This document shows positions 22,669-34,530 of a DNA stretch of 50,426 bases, one piece after another. The first letter of the stretch is position 1, and the number at the start of each line of letters is the position of its first letter. The position numbers and the translations under genes were made by a program. Under the pieces are notes generated by a model that made no database searches, had not been told where the DNA came from, and worked only from the letters and a program-made list of their open reading frames with translations. Source of the DNA: Antrodiella citrinella. Its lineage: Eukaryota > Basidiomycota > Agaricomycetes > Polyporales > Steccherinaceae. The DNA lies in assembly GCA_004802725.1 (NCBI GenBank), contig SGPM01000200.1:1-50426 (forward strand). The letters run 5' to 3'.

Positions 22669-23112
22669 CTATCTGATCCTCCTACTTCTTCGCCAGCCGG
22701 TGGCACGGGGGTTACTACTCGACTCCGAACGCAAAGCCTTCACTTCATCGCGGAAGTTCCGTAACCCCTCCTCGAGGTGCTTGCCCTTCTCATCCAAACA
22801 CGACATCCTCTCCTCCAACACCGACACCTGCGCCGACAATTCCGACACTACGTCCGCCAGACTCGACACCGCCTTTTTTGTCTGCAGGATCCGCGACACC
22901 GTGTTCTCCAGCTCTGGAACCAGAGCTTGAACCTCCTGCTCCATCTCATCTACCGCCTCCTTCATCTCTGGAATTTGAGCTAGTATCTGGTCCATCTGAG
23001 CTGACGTCGTCTTCTCCATCCTGTCAATCCGCTTCCCCATCTTAGTAATGTCCTCCTGCAGTACGTGGAACTCGTCTCGAGTGGGGGGATCCACTGGCAT
23101 ATTGTCTGACAT
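22669..23112 (-). CDS. coiled-coil protein, 147 aa
   Basis: A single open exon from ATG at 23112 to TAG/TGA-bounded end 22669. After MSDNMPVDPPTRDEF the protein is almost entirely heptad-like from residue about 12 to 128 (MGKRIDRMEK, MKEAVDEMEQEVQALVPEL, VSELSAQVSVLEERM, LEEGLRNFRDEVKAL). It ends in a basic tail (WRRSRRIR). This predicts a long parallel coiled coil, a dimer or trimer scaffold. It lacks a membrane segment. Upstream in-frame codons to 23235 are open, but the internal ATG fits the coiled-coil start better. No specific family can be assigned. Confidence 0.65.
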   Translation of the reverse strand: MSDNMPVDPPTRDEFHVLQEDITKMGKRIDRMEKTTSAQMDQILAQIPEMKEAVDEMEQEVQALVPELENTVSRILQTKKAVSSLADVVSELSAQVSVLEERMSCLDEKGKHLEEGLRNFRDEVKALRSESSSNPRATGWRRSRRIR

Positions 23113-24293
23113 TACGCGAGAAAAACGATGAAGGTAGGTGGACTCTTGATGTAGCAATGAAATTTGGAGGGCGGCGGAAAGAGGGGAGACGATGGGCGAA
23201 TAAGGTAGAAGGGGGAGCGGGGGGCTGTTCGGCAATGTGGAAGGCTCTTGGAGTGCAAGAGAGCTATAGAGAGCTGGTTAGTCGCGTCAAACGCAGCAGA
23301 AACACGGTACGTACCCCGATCTCGCCTCCTTCAAAGCTGCCGACCATGCTAAACGACTGTTCCAGTCCTGTCCTATATCTCCTACTCTCTTCCAATCGCT
23401 TCCTACGGCCCAGACACATCCGAAGTCCGAAAAATATGGTGGGCCCACCCTACGATCTGCATTTCGACAAAACCCGGACGGGAGGACCGAAAATGGAAGA
23501 GAGGTCGCCCGTGGGTCAAGAGACATCCAGTGAGAGCGAACGAGGTCGTGTACGGCTGCACCAAGTTCCAACACGAATGCCGTCGCAGTGAAGAGCGAGG
23601 AGAGCGTGGAATGGGTGTGGAAATGGGAGATAGGTGCGTAGGAAAATCGTAAAAAAGTTGAAGTGTCAGAGTCCCCGACGTATGAGATGTAGAGGGTGTC
23701 GAGGTGGGGCGTGGATCGCGAGAGCGCTATGTTCGTGGACACGAAAGTCCGCATAACGAAGGAAATATTAGTCCCTCCAACTCCAAACGTCCACAAACGA
23801 GTTACGTACCTTCTCTATACAACATGTCCAATGGCACATGCCGTTCTTCGGACAGCCAAATCCAAGATGAAGCCTCGTCTCCCGCGAAAACGGCAGACGA
23901 GGATTCCAAGTCAACATGCTATACACATGTCAACACGAAACATACACTCAGTCTCTTGTATGATGCAAACACCAACAAGTCATTAAATTAGTGTTGAAGA
24001 TACCTATATTGACATTGGTTCAAATGCATGAGGACATATAGAATAAGATGTAGGATAGCAAACAGGTTCAATAGCAATGCAGACAAAAAAGGGAGGAGGG
24101 AAGCATGATTCGATAAGTTACTGTGGCGGGGGGTATGTACTATGAACGAAGACAAGAGCGAATGGGAGCAATGGCTATCTACACAAGGGCAGTCCGTCTA
24201 AGATTGAACATTGAACATGTTAGGGTAGTTGTGGAAAAATCATAGGCGTCCAGGACGGTGCTTGCCCGTAAACGTGGAATAAGTTAGAAAGAA
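23113..24293. other. intergenic between coiled-coil and SH3-TBC genes
   Basis: No strong gene. A 55-codon frame at 23824-23991 (plus; MSNGTCRSSDSQ, Ser/Thr-rich) is the best open frame starting with ATG, but it has no support. The rest holds the promoter of the coiled-coil gene and the 3' flank of the TBC gene. Confidence 0.4.
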
Positions 24294-27200
24294 CTATGTG
24301 CGGGGAAGGGAGATGGACGGCCGCGAGACGTCTATCCGCGACTGGGTGTTGCGTTTGACTTGGGCCTCCATCTTATTTCGTAGTTTTCGTATATCGTCGT
24401 CCTTCATCTTCAACGAGAAGGCAACCTCAATGAAAGCATCGGCATGAGATGGGAGAATAGATGCGGGAGGGTTGAGCAGGATAGCCATGACAGCGTCGTG
24501 TGAGTTTGCATCGAGAAGAGCTTGCTTGCAGCAGCAGAAGATCGCGAGACCGGCGCGGAAGAGGAACACGACGCCTGTAGAAGTGTCGTTAGGACAGAAG
24601 AGGCGAAATTGTATAATACGACTTACCTTCAGACAAGAAGATATCCCACACGCGACGCAGGTGTTCCGGAGGCAGCATATCCACGAAGAGCGCAGTGAAC
24701 CAAGCGCGACAGATGGTGGACGGCGAGATCCCCATGTCGACGAACAGCTTCTTCGAAAGAGCAGCCTCGTTCGCCTCCAGACACTTGACGAGGAGTGCGG
24801 CGTCGACCTCCATTTGTATGGGATTCGCTGAGAAGTACGGACGTAGATGACTGTCCATCAGCGAGATGAACGTCCAGAACGCGTCCTCTTCCGGCGACTG
24901 GAGGAGGATGAGTCCAGCGATGGCGACAAGTCCTAAGTACACAATAGTCAGTCTAGAAGAACGTGAACAAGAGAACGTACGAGTCACCTGAACTGTACTG
25001 AGTATCCGGCACCATCGTCATATACGCCTGCAGCAAGTTCCCTAACGATGCGTCCTGGAGCTGCGGATGCCTCTCCACGAACATCGCCGCGTCCCGCTCA
25101 ATACTCGCCGACGCCGCCACTCTCTCCCGCTTCCCCAACCTCGCATACAGCCCGTCTATCCGCTTCGCTTTGCTATCCGTCAGATGCGCCCACACGAGGT
25201 AGCGCACGGACGACGGGACGCCGTCTTGCAGCAACTTCCGCACCTTCTTGCTCTTGCGTGACTGGGATGCCGGGATAGACGAGATGATGGATATCCAGTT
25301 GAGCTCGCGTTTGCGGTAGGCTTCTGCCGTAGCTGGAGACGCAGGGGGCTTGCTGGGAGAGGGAGATGGCTGAGTCCCGGTTGGTGTAGGTGCAACTCTG
25401 AGCCGCGTGTTTGCGCTCGTGCTCGACGTGACGGACAAGGTAGGGCTTCCCGTGCGTAGCGAGTGGTCGGGGTTGATAGGACTCGGAGGTGGCAAACCAA
25501 AGCCGTCCTCGGTCGCTGAAGGGATGGGTGACAACGATCCCGATGGCATGACCATCTCAAACTCGGCTTCATTCACCTGGACCGTCCGTTGATCCTGTTC
25601 GCTGGTAGCTACACTAGACGTCGGACTCCGTGGACTCCCGATATCTGTGGAGGCTTGCTTCTCGCTCCGGATGCGGAGAGTAGGCAGGGAGAGTTTAGAT
25701 CGCAGCGAGCTGTTACGACCCAGCAATGACCCGTTCGGTGGACTGCCAAACGGCGGCGGCGATGTAGCATTTCGTGTATCGGTGCTCTGTGACGTGTCAG
25801 TCTCCCCCGAACGTCGTCCTTGAAGTGACGACCTAGAGCGCGAGCGTGAATGTAATGAGAGGGAGGACCTGCTCCGACGAACAGCGCTGGAAGGTGGTGA
25901 GGACGATATCGCCGGGTTAGGAAGGGTTCCCGACCTCTCTACCTTGGGTGACGTGTCAATGGAGAATGATAGTGACGAAGGAAGTGGTGACGGAGGGTCA
26001 CTGGGTGATGGAGACGTGACTCGCGACTTCACGATATTGAGAGGGCGTATAGGTGATGACGGGGGAACGGGAGTCGGAGGAGCTGCGTTGACAGGAGGAT
26101 TCGCTAGAGGACTCGTACGCGTTGGAGGTGACGTGGGAGGGATAGACTTCGGCAGCACAAGGTTGTTCTGGGATAGAGACAGGGGGGACGGTTTCCGGTC
26201 TACGGAACGTGCAGTTGGCGGTGTATGAGATACGCTTGCGCGCTGAGGTGTCGCAGCATTGGCTGACCCAGTAGTCACCGTTGCCGAAGCCGACTTGGAA
26301 CGTTTCGTCTGCACTACAGGCATCTCCTCCGCTTTCGTCTGCTCTTCCGATCTAACGAGCCAACACACCATCAGCAAACGAAAAATACAAGCAAAATTCG
26401 AAACCACTTACACTCTCTCCTTGGGCAACTCGATCTCCGCAATCTGAGAATCAAAACCAGAGAACGAGCGTGAACGAGGCCGGGGCGCCTTGGGGAAGAA
26501 ATTCGCCCTCGGAACTACCCTCCTCGCATCCCCCTCCACCTCTCCAGGGTCCGAACCCTGTCTCGACCTATCCGGCCTCCCCAGCTGCGGCGACGACTGT
26601 GACGACGACGACGCCGACTGCATCAGACTCGGACTCCCTTCCCTCAGCGGTGTCGGTGCAGGCGGGCTCTTGATCCTATGGGCAGGCACGTTCTGCGGCG
26701 GCTCAACCGAGAACCAGATCGGTACAGGCCCGACCGCGACACTGAGGTCGATCTCCGTCATACCGTACATCGTGGGCCGCCTAGATCCTGGCGACCCGTC
26801 GTACCGCATCGACAAGACTGCGTGGAGGGTGTGTATGACGGATCCTGGGGGTGGACCGGCGAGGAGGGCGTTGACATCCATGGAGGGTGGGCGGCCGTAC
26901 ATGGGACCTGCGGGTGAGGCGGCAGGTTTGGGTGCGTTGGGGTGGGGCATGAAGAGACTGGTGCGTGCCATGGGCGATATGTTCGCGTTCGGTTTCGCGG
27001 GACGTGGACGTGCAATGGGAACACCCACAGGGTGAGATTGAGGTTCAGGTTGCGGTTGCGGTTGCGGTTGAGTCTGGGGAGGAGGCGGATGAGAAAACGA
27101 CGAAGACGAGGACTCTGTGGGCGAGAGCGGCGTATACGGCGGCGGCGGGTTCGGACTCGGATTCGCGATCACGAACGACGAGTCCATCGCCTGCTTCTCC

Positions 27201-29273
27201 GCCAGATACGACTGACTCATCGTCGAGTCCCTGCTCCCCATGCCATTACTACGACTCGCAGGTGGCGACAGTGGCTCCATACTCGCATTGCTCTGCTCCG
27301 GCGACATAGACATGGACATGGACGCGGAGTTGAACGAAGTGTTGTTGGAGGGGGGCGTGATCTGGGGCATCGACTCGTCGTCGTCCATGACGATAGGCTG
27401 CGTGGACAGCCGCGCTCGTGTGTCGCTCATCAGGCCCATGATACCCAATCCCCGAGGATTCTCTTCCGTGGGCGGACTATTCGGCCTGGACCCACGTTCA
27501 ATCTCCAGTCGTTGCCTTAGGAGAGACGCAGCACCATTTGTGGCCGTGGCATAGATGGGAGAAGCGAGAGCTGTAGGGACGAACCCGCCCGTTGAGAGGG
27601 GCGTTGGTGAAGAGAGTGGGGACCCAAAGGTCGTGTGGAGGAGCGGAGACGTGTTCCCTTGAGCCTGCTGTTGAGCTTCCTGAGGCTGCTGCTGATCATC
27701 TTGGCTGTTATTCCGCGACGACGTGATTTCCGGTGCGAACGTCAAAGGCGCAGGCACACGCTTGCTTTGCTCTGAGCGCAACGCACTGTCGACAGACGAT
27801 GTCGTAGCCGAACTCCCCAGACGTTCCCGCATCCCACGGATACTGTCCATACTCGGACGTCCCTCTGTTGGCACAGGTGGCGGGACACCCAGGCTGAACG
27901 CGCTCGCCTTTGAGAATCTGGACATCTTGGAAGCCATAGACATCCGTGAATACCGATAGTTGTCGTAGATATCTGACGCGCCCTCCCACTCCTCTCCTCC
28001 GCCATACTCCGAGTCCGTAGCAGAGGGGTGCATTGACGTTGGTGACGGAGCCTCAGGTGGGACGGGGAAGTCCAACGACATATCCGCGACGTTCGGCTCG
28101 TGCTCGTCGTCGTCTTCCACTTCCGGGAGCGGCTCCACAGTCGAGTCCGAGACCAGCGACATGTCCTGCACGCCATTCTCATTCTCATCCCTGTCGGAAT
28201 ACAAAGACTTCCGTTCACCCTCCTCCGAGTCCGAGTCCGAATCGTCTCCGCCACCCATGAAGTTCTGCAGCAGGGTGAGCCCGATGCCTACTTCACCATC
28301 GGACATGGCAGATATCCGCGACATCCGCGCGCTGGGCTCCGAGGACATGTACGACGCGGAGGCGGGGTCGGGTTCGTCCAAGAGAGGTTTGGGCTGGGGG
28401 ATGTGCTGCGGCGGCGGTGGCGACGGCGACTGCGATGGGGCGCGGAAGCTGTCAGCATCGGGAGTCGTGGATTCGTCTGCATCGAGATCGTCTTCCATGT
28501 CCGAGGGAGACTCAACACGGTCGTTGAATGCGGAGGAGAGGGATATCATCTCCGGAGGATCGTTCTGGTGGGTGGCGGCCATTTTGGGCGAGTAGACGGA
28601 CGCAGTCGAGGCGGAACCCCGGCTGTGTGTCCGAGCATGGTTGAGGACCGGAGAGGTAGGAGCAAGATCAGCGGAGGGAGGGATCGACGCCGGTGATAAC
28701 GGAGATGATTGAACAGGCCCTACAGTCTCCGTCCCGGGCTTCGTGACCGCCGCATGAGCCGCCGCATCAGATACCCTGCGCTGAAGGACGACCACGGAGG
28801 AAGAGGTCGGCGATGGAACGGGGTTAGACGGCGAATGTCTCGATTCACGACCTCCGTGGGTGCCCGTGCTGAGAGACGAGGATGGGCGAGAGGAAGGGAG
28901 CGTGGAGGAGCGTTTGGCCATGACCGGTTTCTTGAGACGGCCCTGGAAGCGGACGAACGAGCCATGGAACCGTCCGACTACGCCTTCACAGTAACCCTGG
29001 AAATTATTCGTATGCGTACTTGCATGTACAGAGGAGAAAGAGACTCACCAAGTAGAGATCATCCTGGCCGGGGAGCTGCATCAGCACGGTAATCTCGTCG
29101 TCCTGAACCACGAGACGAGTGAGCCAGTGACCGACGGTTAAGAGAGTGAGACGCACCTTCAAGAACATGAGGTCGTCCGAGGCCTCTGCCACACAATCCT
29201 GCGTCGCAACACACTTTCCGATGCCTCCCTTCCCCGCAAAACGCGTCCATCGACCCAGCTCGTTGGCGTCCAT
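24294..29273 (-). CDS. SH3 and TBC (RabGAP-like) domain protein, 1,568 aa
   Basis: Six exons in phase: 29157-29273, 29049-29102, 26412-28996, 24988-26351, 24627-24932, 24294-24574. Residues about 15-75 form an SH3 domain (DCVAEASDDLMFLK|DDEITVL, YCEGVVGRFHGSFV), split by introns at equivalent points. A long disordered Ser/Pro-rich region follows. The TBC fold runs from about residue 1290 to 1520 (DGVPSSVRYLVWAHL, LLQSPEEDAFWTFISLMDSHLRPYFS, CRAWFTALFVDMLPPEHLRRVWDIFLSEG). TBC domains stimulate GTP hydrolysis by Rab GTPases with an Arg and a Gln finger. Here the Arg position reads IERDAAMF and the Gln position reads TQYSSGL, so both fingers look replaced. It may act as a Rab-binding scaffold rather than a GAP; that is inference. 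The gene is divergent from the uS17m gene. Confidence 0.88.
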
Positions 29274-29588
29274 GTCAACCGTATGGGCATCCACAGCCGA
29301 AGAACCGAACGCAGTGATTGTCGAAGTGGAGGAGGAACAGAAGCGATAGACCGTCGGCGTCGTGTAAAGGAGGGGCGGCGGCGACGTGAAGACGGTCAAG
29401 AACGAGGGCAACGGCGACGAGAGACTGCCTGAGAACGACGGCGCGAAAAACAAGGTGACGAGAAGGGACAAAGTGGACAGGCGCCCATTCCGAATAAGGT
29501 TAATAGCCGACGTAGCCGACGACCACCCGTTCTCGCTGTCAACGTCGTCTCTTGCTCATCATCATCACCACCACACTCGCTGCCCGCC
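29274..29588. promoter_or_regulatory. shared divergent promoter region (SH3-TBC / mito uS17)
   Basis: Only 315 bp separate the two opposite start codons, so both promoters must overlap here. No TATA box is obvious. Pyrimidine-rich stretches (CATCATCATCACCACCAC near 29559-29577) lie just before the uS17 start. Confidence 0.5.
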
Positions 29589-30037
29589 ATGCCGCCAATG
29601 GCGTTCACGGGCGTCGTCACCAAAGTCGGTGCGATGCAAAAGACGGCGACCGTCACGGTTTCGCGTTGGGTCGTGCACGAGCGCACGCGAAAGGTGCGTT
29701 TCTCTGTTTCTCACCTGACAGTCCTTCCTCAATCGTTCTACAGCGTATGGAACGGAGTAAAAAGTTTCTCGTTCACGACGAGAACGAACGTACGTCCCGT
29801 TTCACGCTACAATCTCAATCCAGCTGAACACATGACGCAGGTCTGCGTATCAACGACACCGTCAAGATACGAAATTGCGCACCAATCTCAGCGCGAAAAC
29901 GTTTCACGCTCGAGCATATTCTGAAGAGTCCCGAGACGGAGCACGATGAGCTCCTTGCACGACGAGCAGCAGAGGGAGAGGAACGAGGGTTGGCTCGTAG
30001 CCCGGTGTTGGAGGCGGTCGCGGAGGTTAGAGCGTAG
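29589..30037 (+). CDS. mitochondrial small-subunit ribosomal protein uS17 family, 115 aa
   Basis: Exons 29589-29693, 29744-29789 and 29841-30037, in phase. The protein begins MPPMAFTGVVTKVGAMQKTATVTVSR with the OB-fold strand pattern of S17. It continues HERTRK|RMERSKKFLVHDEN and LRINDTVKIRNCAPISARKRFTLEHIL, the 'DxVxIxxCxPISxxKxFxLxxI' signature of S17 proteins. S17 binds the 5' domain of the small-subunit rRNA. A C-terminal extension rich in Glu/Arg (about 35 residues) is typical of mitochondrial forms and unlike cytosolic S11, hence the mitochondrial assignment. No clear cleavable presequence is seen. Confidence 0.88.
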
Positions 30038-30333
30038 ACTGGTGTGCGCTGTTGCTGGTACTGGCGGCGGAAAGTAATCGTTTTCATTTTCGTTCCATTT
30101 AATGCGAAGGGTTTTTCTCTTCCCGTACATAAAAGGCAACACCCTTGCCTTCAAGTCCCCTGCGAGGGGAGTGACCATGACCCCCTCCCTCCCGCGACGC
30201 GGTCCCTGCAACCTCCGCCGCAACCCGTGACGAGGATGACTGCAACACCGAGCGTCATGGCGGGTGTACGAGTCAGGTCTTACGCGATTTTTTGTCAAAC
30301 CTTCACCCGACCTTCGCTCTGCGTCCCTCGACG

Positions 30334-31117
30334 ATGGCTGCTTCTGCTGCAAAGCAAGCCAACGAATCAGATGCCGACGACGCTAAGAACGCGTCTGCTA
30401 ATGAACCTCCTGCGGATATTGACAGCAGCTCTCCCTTCTCTCGCTCTGGTACCCCACGACTCCAAGAGCAGATCCCCAACGCGTACTTCCCTGACACGCT
30501 CATCGTGCACGACCCCCACGGCGTTTCTATGGCTCGCGACGACCGACCTTATTTCAACGACTTTGGTTGGGAAGCACAAGGCACTGACATGACCGACGAC
30601 GAGGAAGGCAAGATCTTCAAGGCAAGGACCGCGCGCAGAACAAGGCAAAAACTACAAACGCGTCTTCCCCGCTCCGACACCTCCTCCCGCCCAGCTGAGA
30701 CGAAGGCTTCTGGGGAGCAAAAAGCCAAGCAGAAGAGTAGTCGTGTGTCCACGGAGGACGACGCCAGATCTCACCGTACCGCTCATCTCCACATGCTCCC
30801 AGACCACCGCATTGGGGTCGGACTACGTCTTCCCCCTCACACTCCCCACCCGCGAACGTAAAGTCGTCGTTCAGCAGGGCCCCCTCACCCAGCCACCGCT
30901 CTACCGCTCCCTCAAGACCCCGTCGTTGCGCGTCATCGACATTGGTAGGACGACAGAGACCATAGGGGCCAAGTGCAGGCGTGGAGAGTCGGGGATGACT
31001 CGGGCGGATTTCACGAAGAAGGGGTGGGCATTGATGGAGGAGAGTTTGACGGCGAAGGCGTTGTTGGGGGTTCATTCAGGTCGAGCTGATTTGAGGATGA
31101 AGAGATGTACGGTATGA
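30334..31117 (+). CDS. hypothetical protein, frame interrupted twice near 30.62 kb
   Basis: From ATG 30334 the frame encodes an acidic N-terminus, then GTPRLQEQIPNAYFPDTLIV, HDPHGVSMARDDRPYFNDFGW and MTDDEEGKIFK. There the natural reading leaves the frame. Two sites reading AAGGC (about 30613 and 30637) would each need one more G to continue into NYKRVFPAPTPPPAQLRRRL. That second frame continues (DYVFPLTLPTRERKVVVQQG, SLKTPSLRVIDIG, GMTRADFTKKGW) to a stop at 31117. I do not recognise a family. Either the consensus has homopolymer errors or the gene is broken. Confidence 0.5.
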
Positions 31118-31370
31118 TTACAACACGAAAATGATGATTTCTTGTGTACATTGATTCAAGTCGGGTCAGTCCCGCGTTGCCCGTACAGGTCATCTTCGCA
31201 TTCTCTCTCTTCTGTGGAACAATGCACGTGGATGATTTCCATTCGACCGAAAGGATCTCCTCCAAGTTCATGGAACCGTCAAGGAGACCTATCATTCATC
31301 CATCGCCGGTGTATCCTTCCGCCTCCACTTCCTTGAGCTGCTCGTCGTGGGTCAAACGGAGGGTGATGAG

Positions 31371-31882
31371 CTAGTCCAGGATGTTGTGAACGTCTTCGGG
31401 GTAGTGGTCGAGGTCTTTGTGGATCTCCTCTCTCATGGTCTTCAAACGCGCCTCCTGTGCTTCTTCGGACTCTCCAGCTTCCGAGTCGGCCACTGGCATG
31501 GGTGTATCCTCAGCGTGATCTGACCCAGACGAATGGGCTTCTGGATTATGGATGGTATCAGAATCAATTGAATGACAACGGAGTACTACGTACGATGAAG
31601 CCGCACAACCTCGATGATCTCTCCGCCATACTCACCCGACAAATCCCACCGCGTATAGTCCTTGATCGCTTGAACATCACTAAGCTTACCCTCTCGATAC
31701 GATCTTCCAGTGAATGAAGATGTCGCTTCCATAAGTCTCAATCCCAGCCTTTTTGTTCGCCACTTGAAGAGGTCCGCCCTCAAAGCGAAATCGGATTCGG
31801 TGAACCCCACTGCCTCCATATTACCAGGCTTAGAGAGTTTACACTGTCTTAGTGCAGAGACACGAGGAGGAGTGTCTGGCAT
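31371..31882 (-). CDS. hypothetical protein, 152 aa
   Basis: Two exons, 31594-31882 and 31371-31540, with a 53-nt intron and consistent phase. The protein is MPDTPPRVSALRQCKL, then ADLFKWRTKRLGLRLMEATSSF, IKDYTRWDLSGEYGGEIIEVVR. It ends in a Glu-rich tail (AGESEEAQEARLKTMREEI). No signal peptide, membrane segment or known domain is seen. The start follows an open upstream stretch but is the first ATG with sensible context after the F-box gene's end. Function unknown. Confidence 0.55.
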
Positions 31883-32004
31883 GGTGAAATGGCTCAAATG
31901 AGAGCTACGAGAGAGAGCGCGCTCGTCGCAAACGAAGTGGATGAACACGCAACGACGCGACCTTATGACAAACGTGATCTGTGACTTCACGCGCCGAAAT
32001 CTTT

Positions 32005-32847
32005 TCAAAAATTCTGATTCCACGAACTTTTGAGAACAGCTGTAAAGTCAATCAAACCGCCGATCAATTTCGCAGCGTATTCTGCCCCAAAGCCGATATG
32101 CAGCTCTTCCAACCGAGGATCCAACGTCCGAATGAGCATCCCAACTTCTTCAGCATCCCTCATCGTGATCCGGATATCGAGGACCCGGAGGGACTGCATG
32201 CAGCCTCTGTTCAGGAGGAACGCAACGAGACTGACGCCCCCCAGATGTGACGTTTCGAGCCCCATGTGCCAACTAGAGAAGTGGAGGCGGTCCAGTATCG
32301 GGGTATGGATGAACTGGAGCGGAGCGTCCTCTATGTAGCCGGCATCTACTTCCAAGTTCTTCAGAGACGGGAAGGCACAGACGATGGAGAACAGTGCTTT
32401 GGTCGAAAACGTACACTCGTCAATGGTGAGCCGAGTGACGGAGGTGAAGCGAGTCATGTTCAAGATGGAATCAGCGGGCCACGCGGTGAAGGCAAACAAT
32501 ATCCCAAACACTTTCAAATGGGTGGATTGAGTGGGTAAAATTGAAGATAATGCAGTTTCTATCCATCTGTGGGATCGGTCTTTGGGGCCAATCCGAACGT
32601 TGAGAGTGGAAATTGACTCCTGGATGGCGGGAGATCGCGCTACAACCTCCTTCAAGTGGAGACACATGGCTTCGCCTTCGACCATGATGTCTCGAAAAAG
32701 GTAGGTGCGACTGGCTGCAAGCCACGCTCTACATATGAGGGTGCAGCTCCTCAAGTCGTGGGGAATACCAGCGAGCATGCTCATGATCTGGTCGTCGAGT
32801 TCGGGGGGAAGACGCAGTACGGCGGGATTGACGACATGTGTAGACAT
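32005..32847 (-). CDS. F-box protein, short (280 aa)
   Basis: Single open exon. An N-terminal F-box (LPPELDDQIMSMLAGIP ... LRSCTLICRAWLAASRTYLFRDI, residues 13-55) is followed by LRR-like segments (FTSVTRLTIDECTF, FPSLKNLEVDAGYI, MQSLRVLDIRI, DPRLEELHIGFG). It is not closely related to the tandem trio at 10-16 kb. It probably recruits a target to an SCF ubiquitin ligase. At 280 residues it is shorter than many agaricomycete F-box/LRR proteins, and its frame stops about 120 bp before the next minus-strand gene begins, so C-terminal truncation is possible. Confidence 0.7.
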   Translation of the reverse strand: MSTHVVNPAVLRLPPELDDQIMSMLAGIPHDLRSCTLICRAWLAASRTYLFRDIMVEGEAMCLHLKEVVARSPAIQESISTLNVRIGPKDRSHRWIETALSSILPTQSTHLKVFGILFAFTAWPADSILNMTRFTSVTRLTIDECTFSTKALFSIVCAFPSLKNLEVDAGYIEDAPLQFIHTPILDRLHFSSWHMGLETSHLGGVSLVAFLLNRGCMQSLRVLDIRITMRDAEEVGMLIRTLDPRLEELHIGFGAEYAAKLIGGLIDFTAVLKSSWNQNF

Positions 32848-33228
32848 CCTTTATCTGAGCACTGATCAGTAAATAACCTCCATCAACTGGGAAGAACTCA
32901 CCAACAATCGCGACTTTAGCAACGTCTTTCGTTATGAGACGAGCTCACTGTGAACGACGAGGAGCATTAATGAGTTCCGATTCTGAGAAGGGAAATGGGC
33001 TCGCACGATCACGTGTAAAGGGACGCCTGATCCGCACGTGATGTCGCACGCGTTGTCCCGCCACGACGTCGCCGTTGAGCTCGCCACACGCGTCGACGAG
33101 CGAGCTCTACCTCCTCTCTCTCCTCTCCTCCATATCATCATTCACACAGATGTCGTGATAAAGCCCAGCATCTCTCACCATCATCTCGGCAACAACAGGT
33201 CGACTAACCACCCACACAAAGGACGGCC

Positions 33229-34530
33229 ATGGCAGACCCTTTGGCCTTTACAAACCTCAGCGAGGTGGAGGAGCAGAAACGGAATCAGAACATGGCAAAG
33301 GCGAGGATGAACTACGTACGTCTTGCTATATCTCTTTATCACTGTGTTGAGCCACTTATTCGTTCCCGCTTTCAGTACTCATATAATTTGAAATTGCGAT
33401 TGCAATATGCCAAACTCAAAGTCGAGCACGGTTGGGTACGTCTCTTTGCTTTTATCTCTTTTTGGAAGGTAAACTCGTCTGATGGTTCCCATTTGAAGCA
33501 ACAACAATCTCTCAGCGAGGTTGAAAACCTCTACTTCCGACATTCACGACAACCATATCCCAACACATACCCTCGCAAGAAAACATTTCGTTCCAACAAG
33601 AATCCCTCTCCGCTCACTGCTGAGGCGACAATTGTGGATTCAACATCATTCTCCGATACACCACTAGCTGCGTCCGGTTCCATCTCAAGTCTGGCACGGT
33701 CGGATACGCTGCAGACCATTCCCGATTCGTCGAGTAAGTACATTCATATATGTTCGTGCTAAGCATACATCTCATTTCCTTGACTAGGTACCATGACCTC
33801 CTCTCGGAGTAGCACACTACCAAACTTCACCGTCGGATCGTCGGACGTCTCCCGATACCCTACCATCGGCATCAAGTACCCTGTGCCCGTCCGACTAGTA
33901 TCACCACCGTCTACCACCACAAATGGCTCGTTGGCTTCACATTCACAGACCCTCTCAGTGGACCCGAACATCGACCCAGCACTGTTGTCTTCCCCGTCCA
34001 TGCAACCACCCACTCTGCCTGCCCATGACAGTGTCCAGCCTTCACCGACAATCTCGTCATCGTCGTCATACTTCGCACCTCGAGAGAGCAGCGTGAGTAA
34101 GGGGACGACCAGGGCAGAGATCCTCTCGTCTTCTGCGATCACCCGCGCAGTCACGATATCCGCTTTAACGAACACCGCACCAGCCACGTCCCAGTCCCTC
34201 CCCACTATTCCGACACCTTCGAGCGCACCGCGTCCGCCCCAGGCGCAATCGTCGCAGCCAACGTTACACCGACCTATCCAGCCTGCACCTACACCATCCC
34301 AACCCTCGTCGTCGGCGTTTGGCTCGCCATTGACGTACGACTCATTCTGGAGCTCGCATCAGAGTAGNTATGGGTTGAAAGGAGGGACCTCTGGGTTGGC
34401 GAAGACGAGTACGGAAGGGGTCGGGGCTGGGTCTGGGGCGAGTGGAGTTGGCAATGGTAGTGGTTATCCGCTGAGCAGCAGTGCGGGAGCTGGTTCGGGG
34501 AGACCGACGCAGAGTAGTGCTAATTCGTGA
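33229..34530 (+). CDS. hypothetical Ser/Thr/Pro-rich protein, 374 aa
   Basis: Four exons in phase: 33229-33315, 33376-33435, 33499-33733 and 33788-34530. The N-terminal 60 residues are helical and well conserved in appearance (EEQKRNQNMAKARMNY|YSYNLKLRLQYAKLKVEHGW|QQQSLSEVENLYFRH). The rest is disordered, Ser/Thr/Pro-rich, with a Gly/Ser tail. It could be a regulatory protein with a short helical docking motif, but I recognise no family. One base (34371) is undetermined (N) inside the last exon and leaves one residue ambiguous. Confidence 0.7.
34371..34371. other. ambiguous base (N)
   Basis: The only non-ACGT character I noticed in the window. It falls in a codon of the last exon of the Ser/Thr-rich gene. 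Confidence 0.95.

Noticed and set aside
23287..23796. 169-codon minus-strand frame upstream of the coiled-coil gene
   Set aside because: Erratic composition and no motif; it lies in the expected promoter region.
26490..28696. Long plus-strand frames opposite the SH3-TBC exon 3
   Set aside because: They are low-complexity Arg/Gly-rich shadows of the Ser/Pro-rich minus-strand exon, which is anchored at both ends by SH3 and TBC domains.
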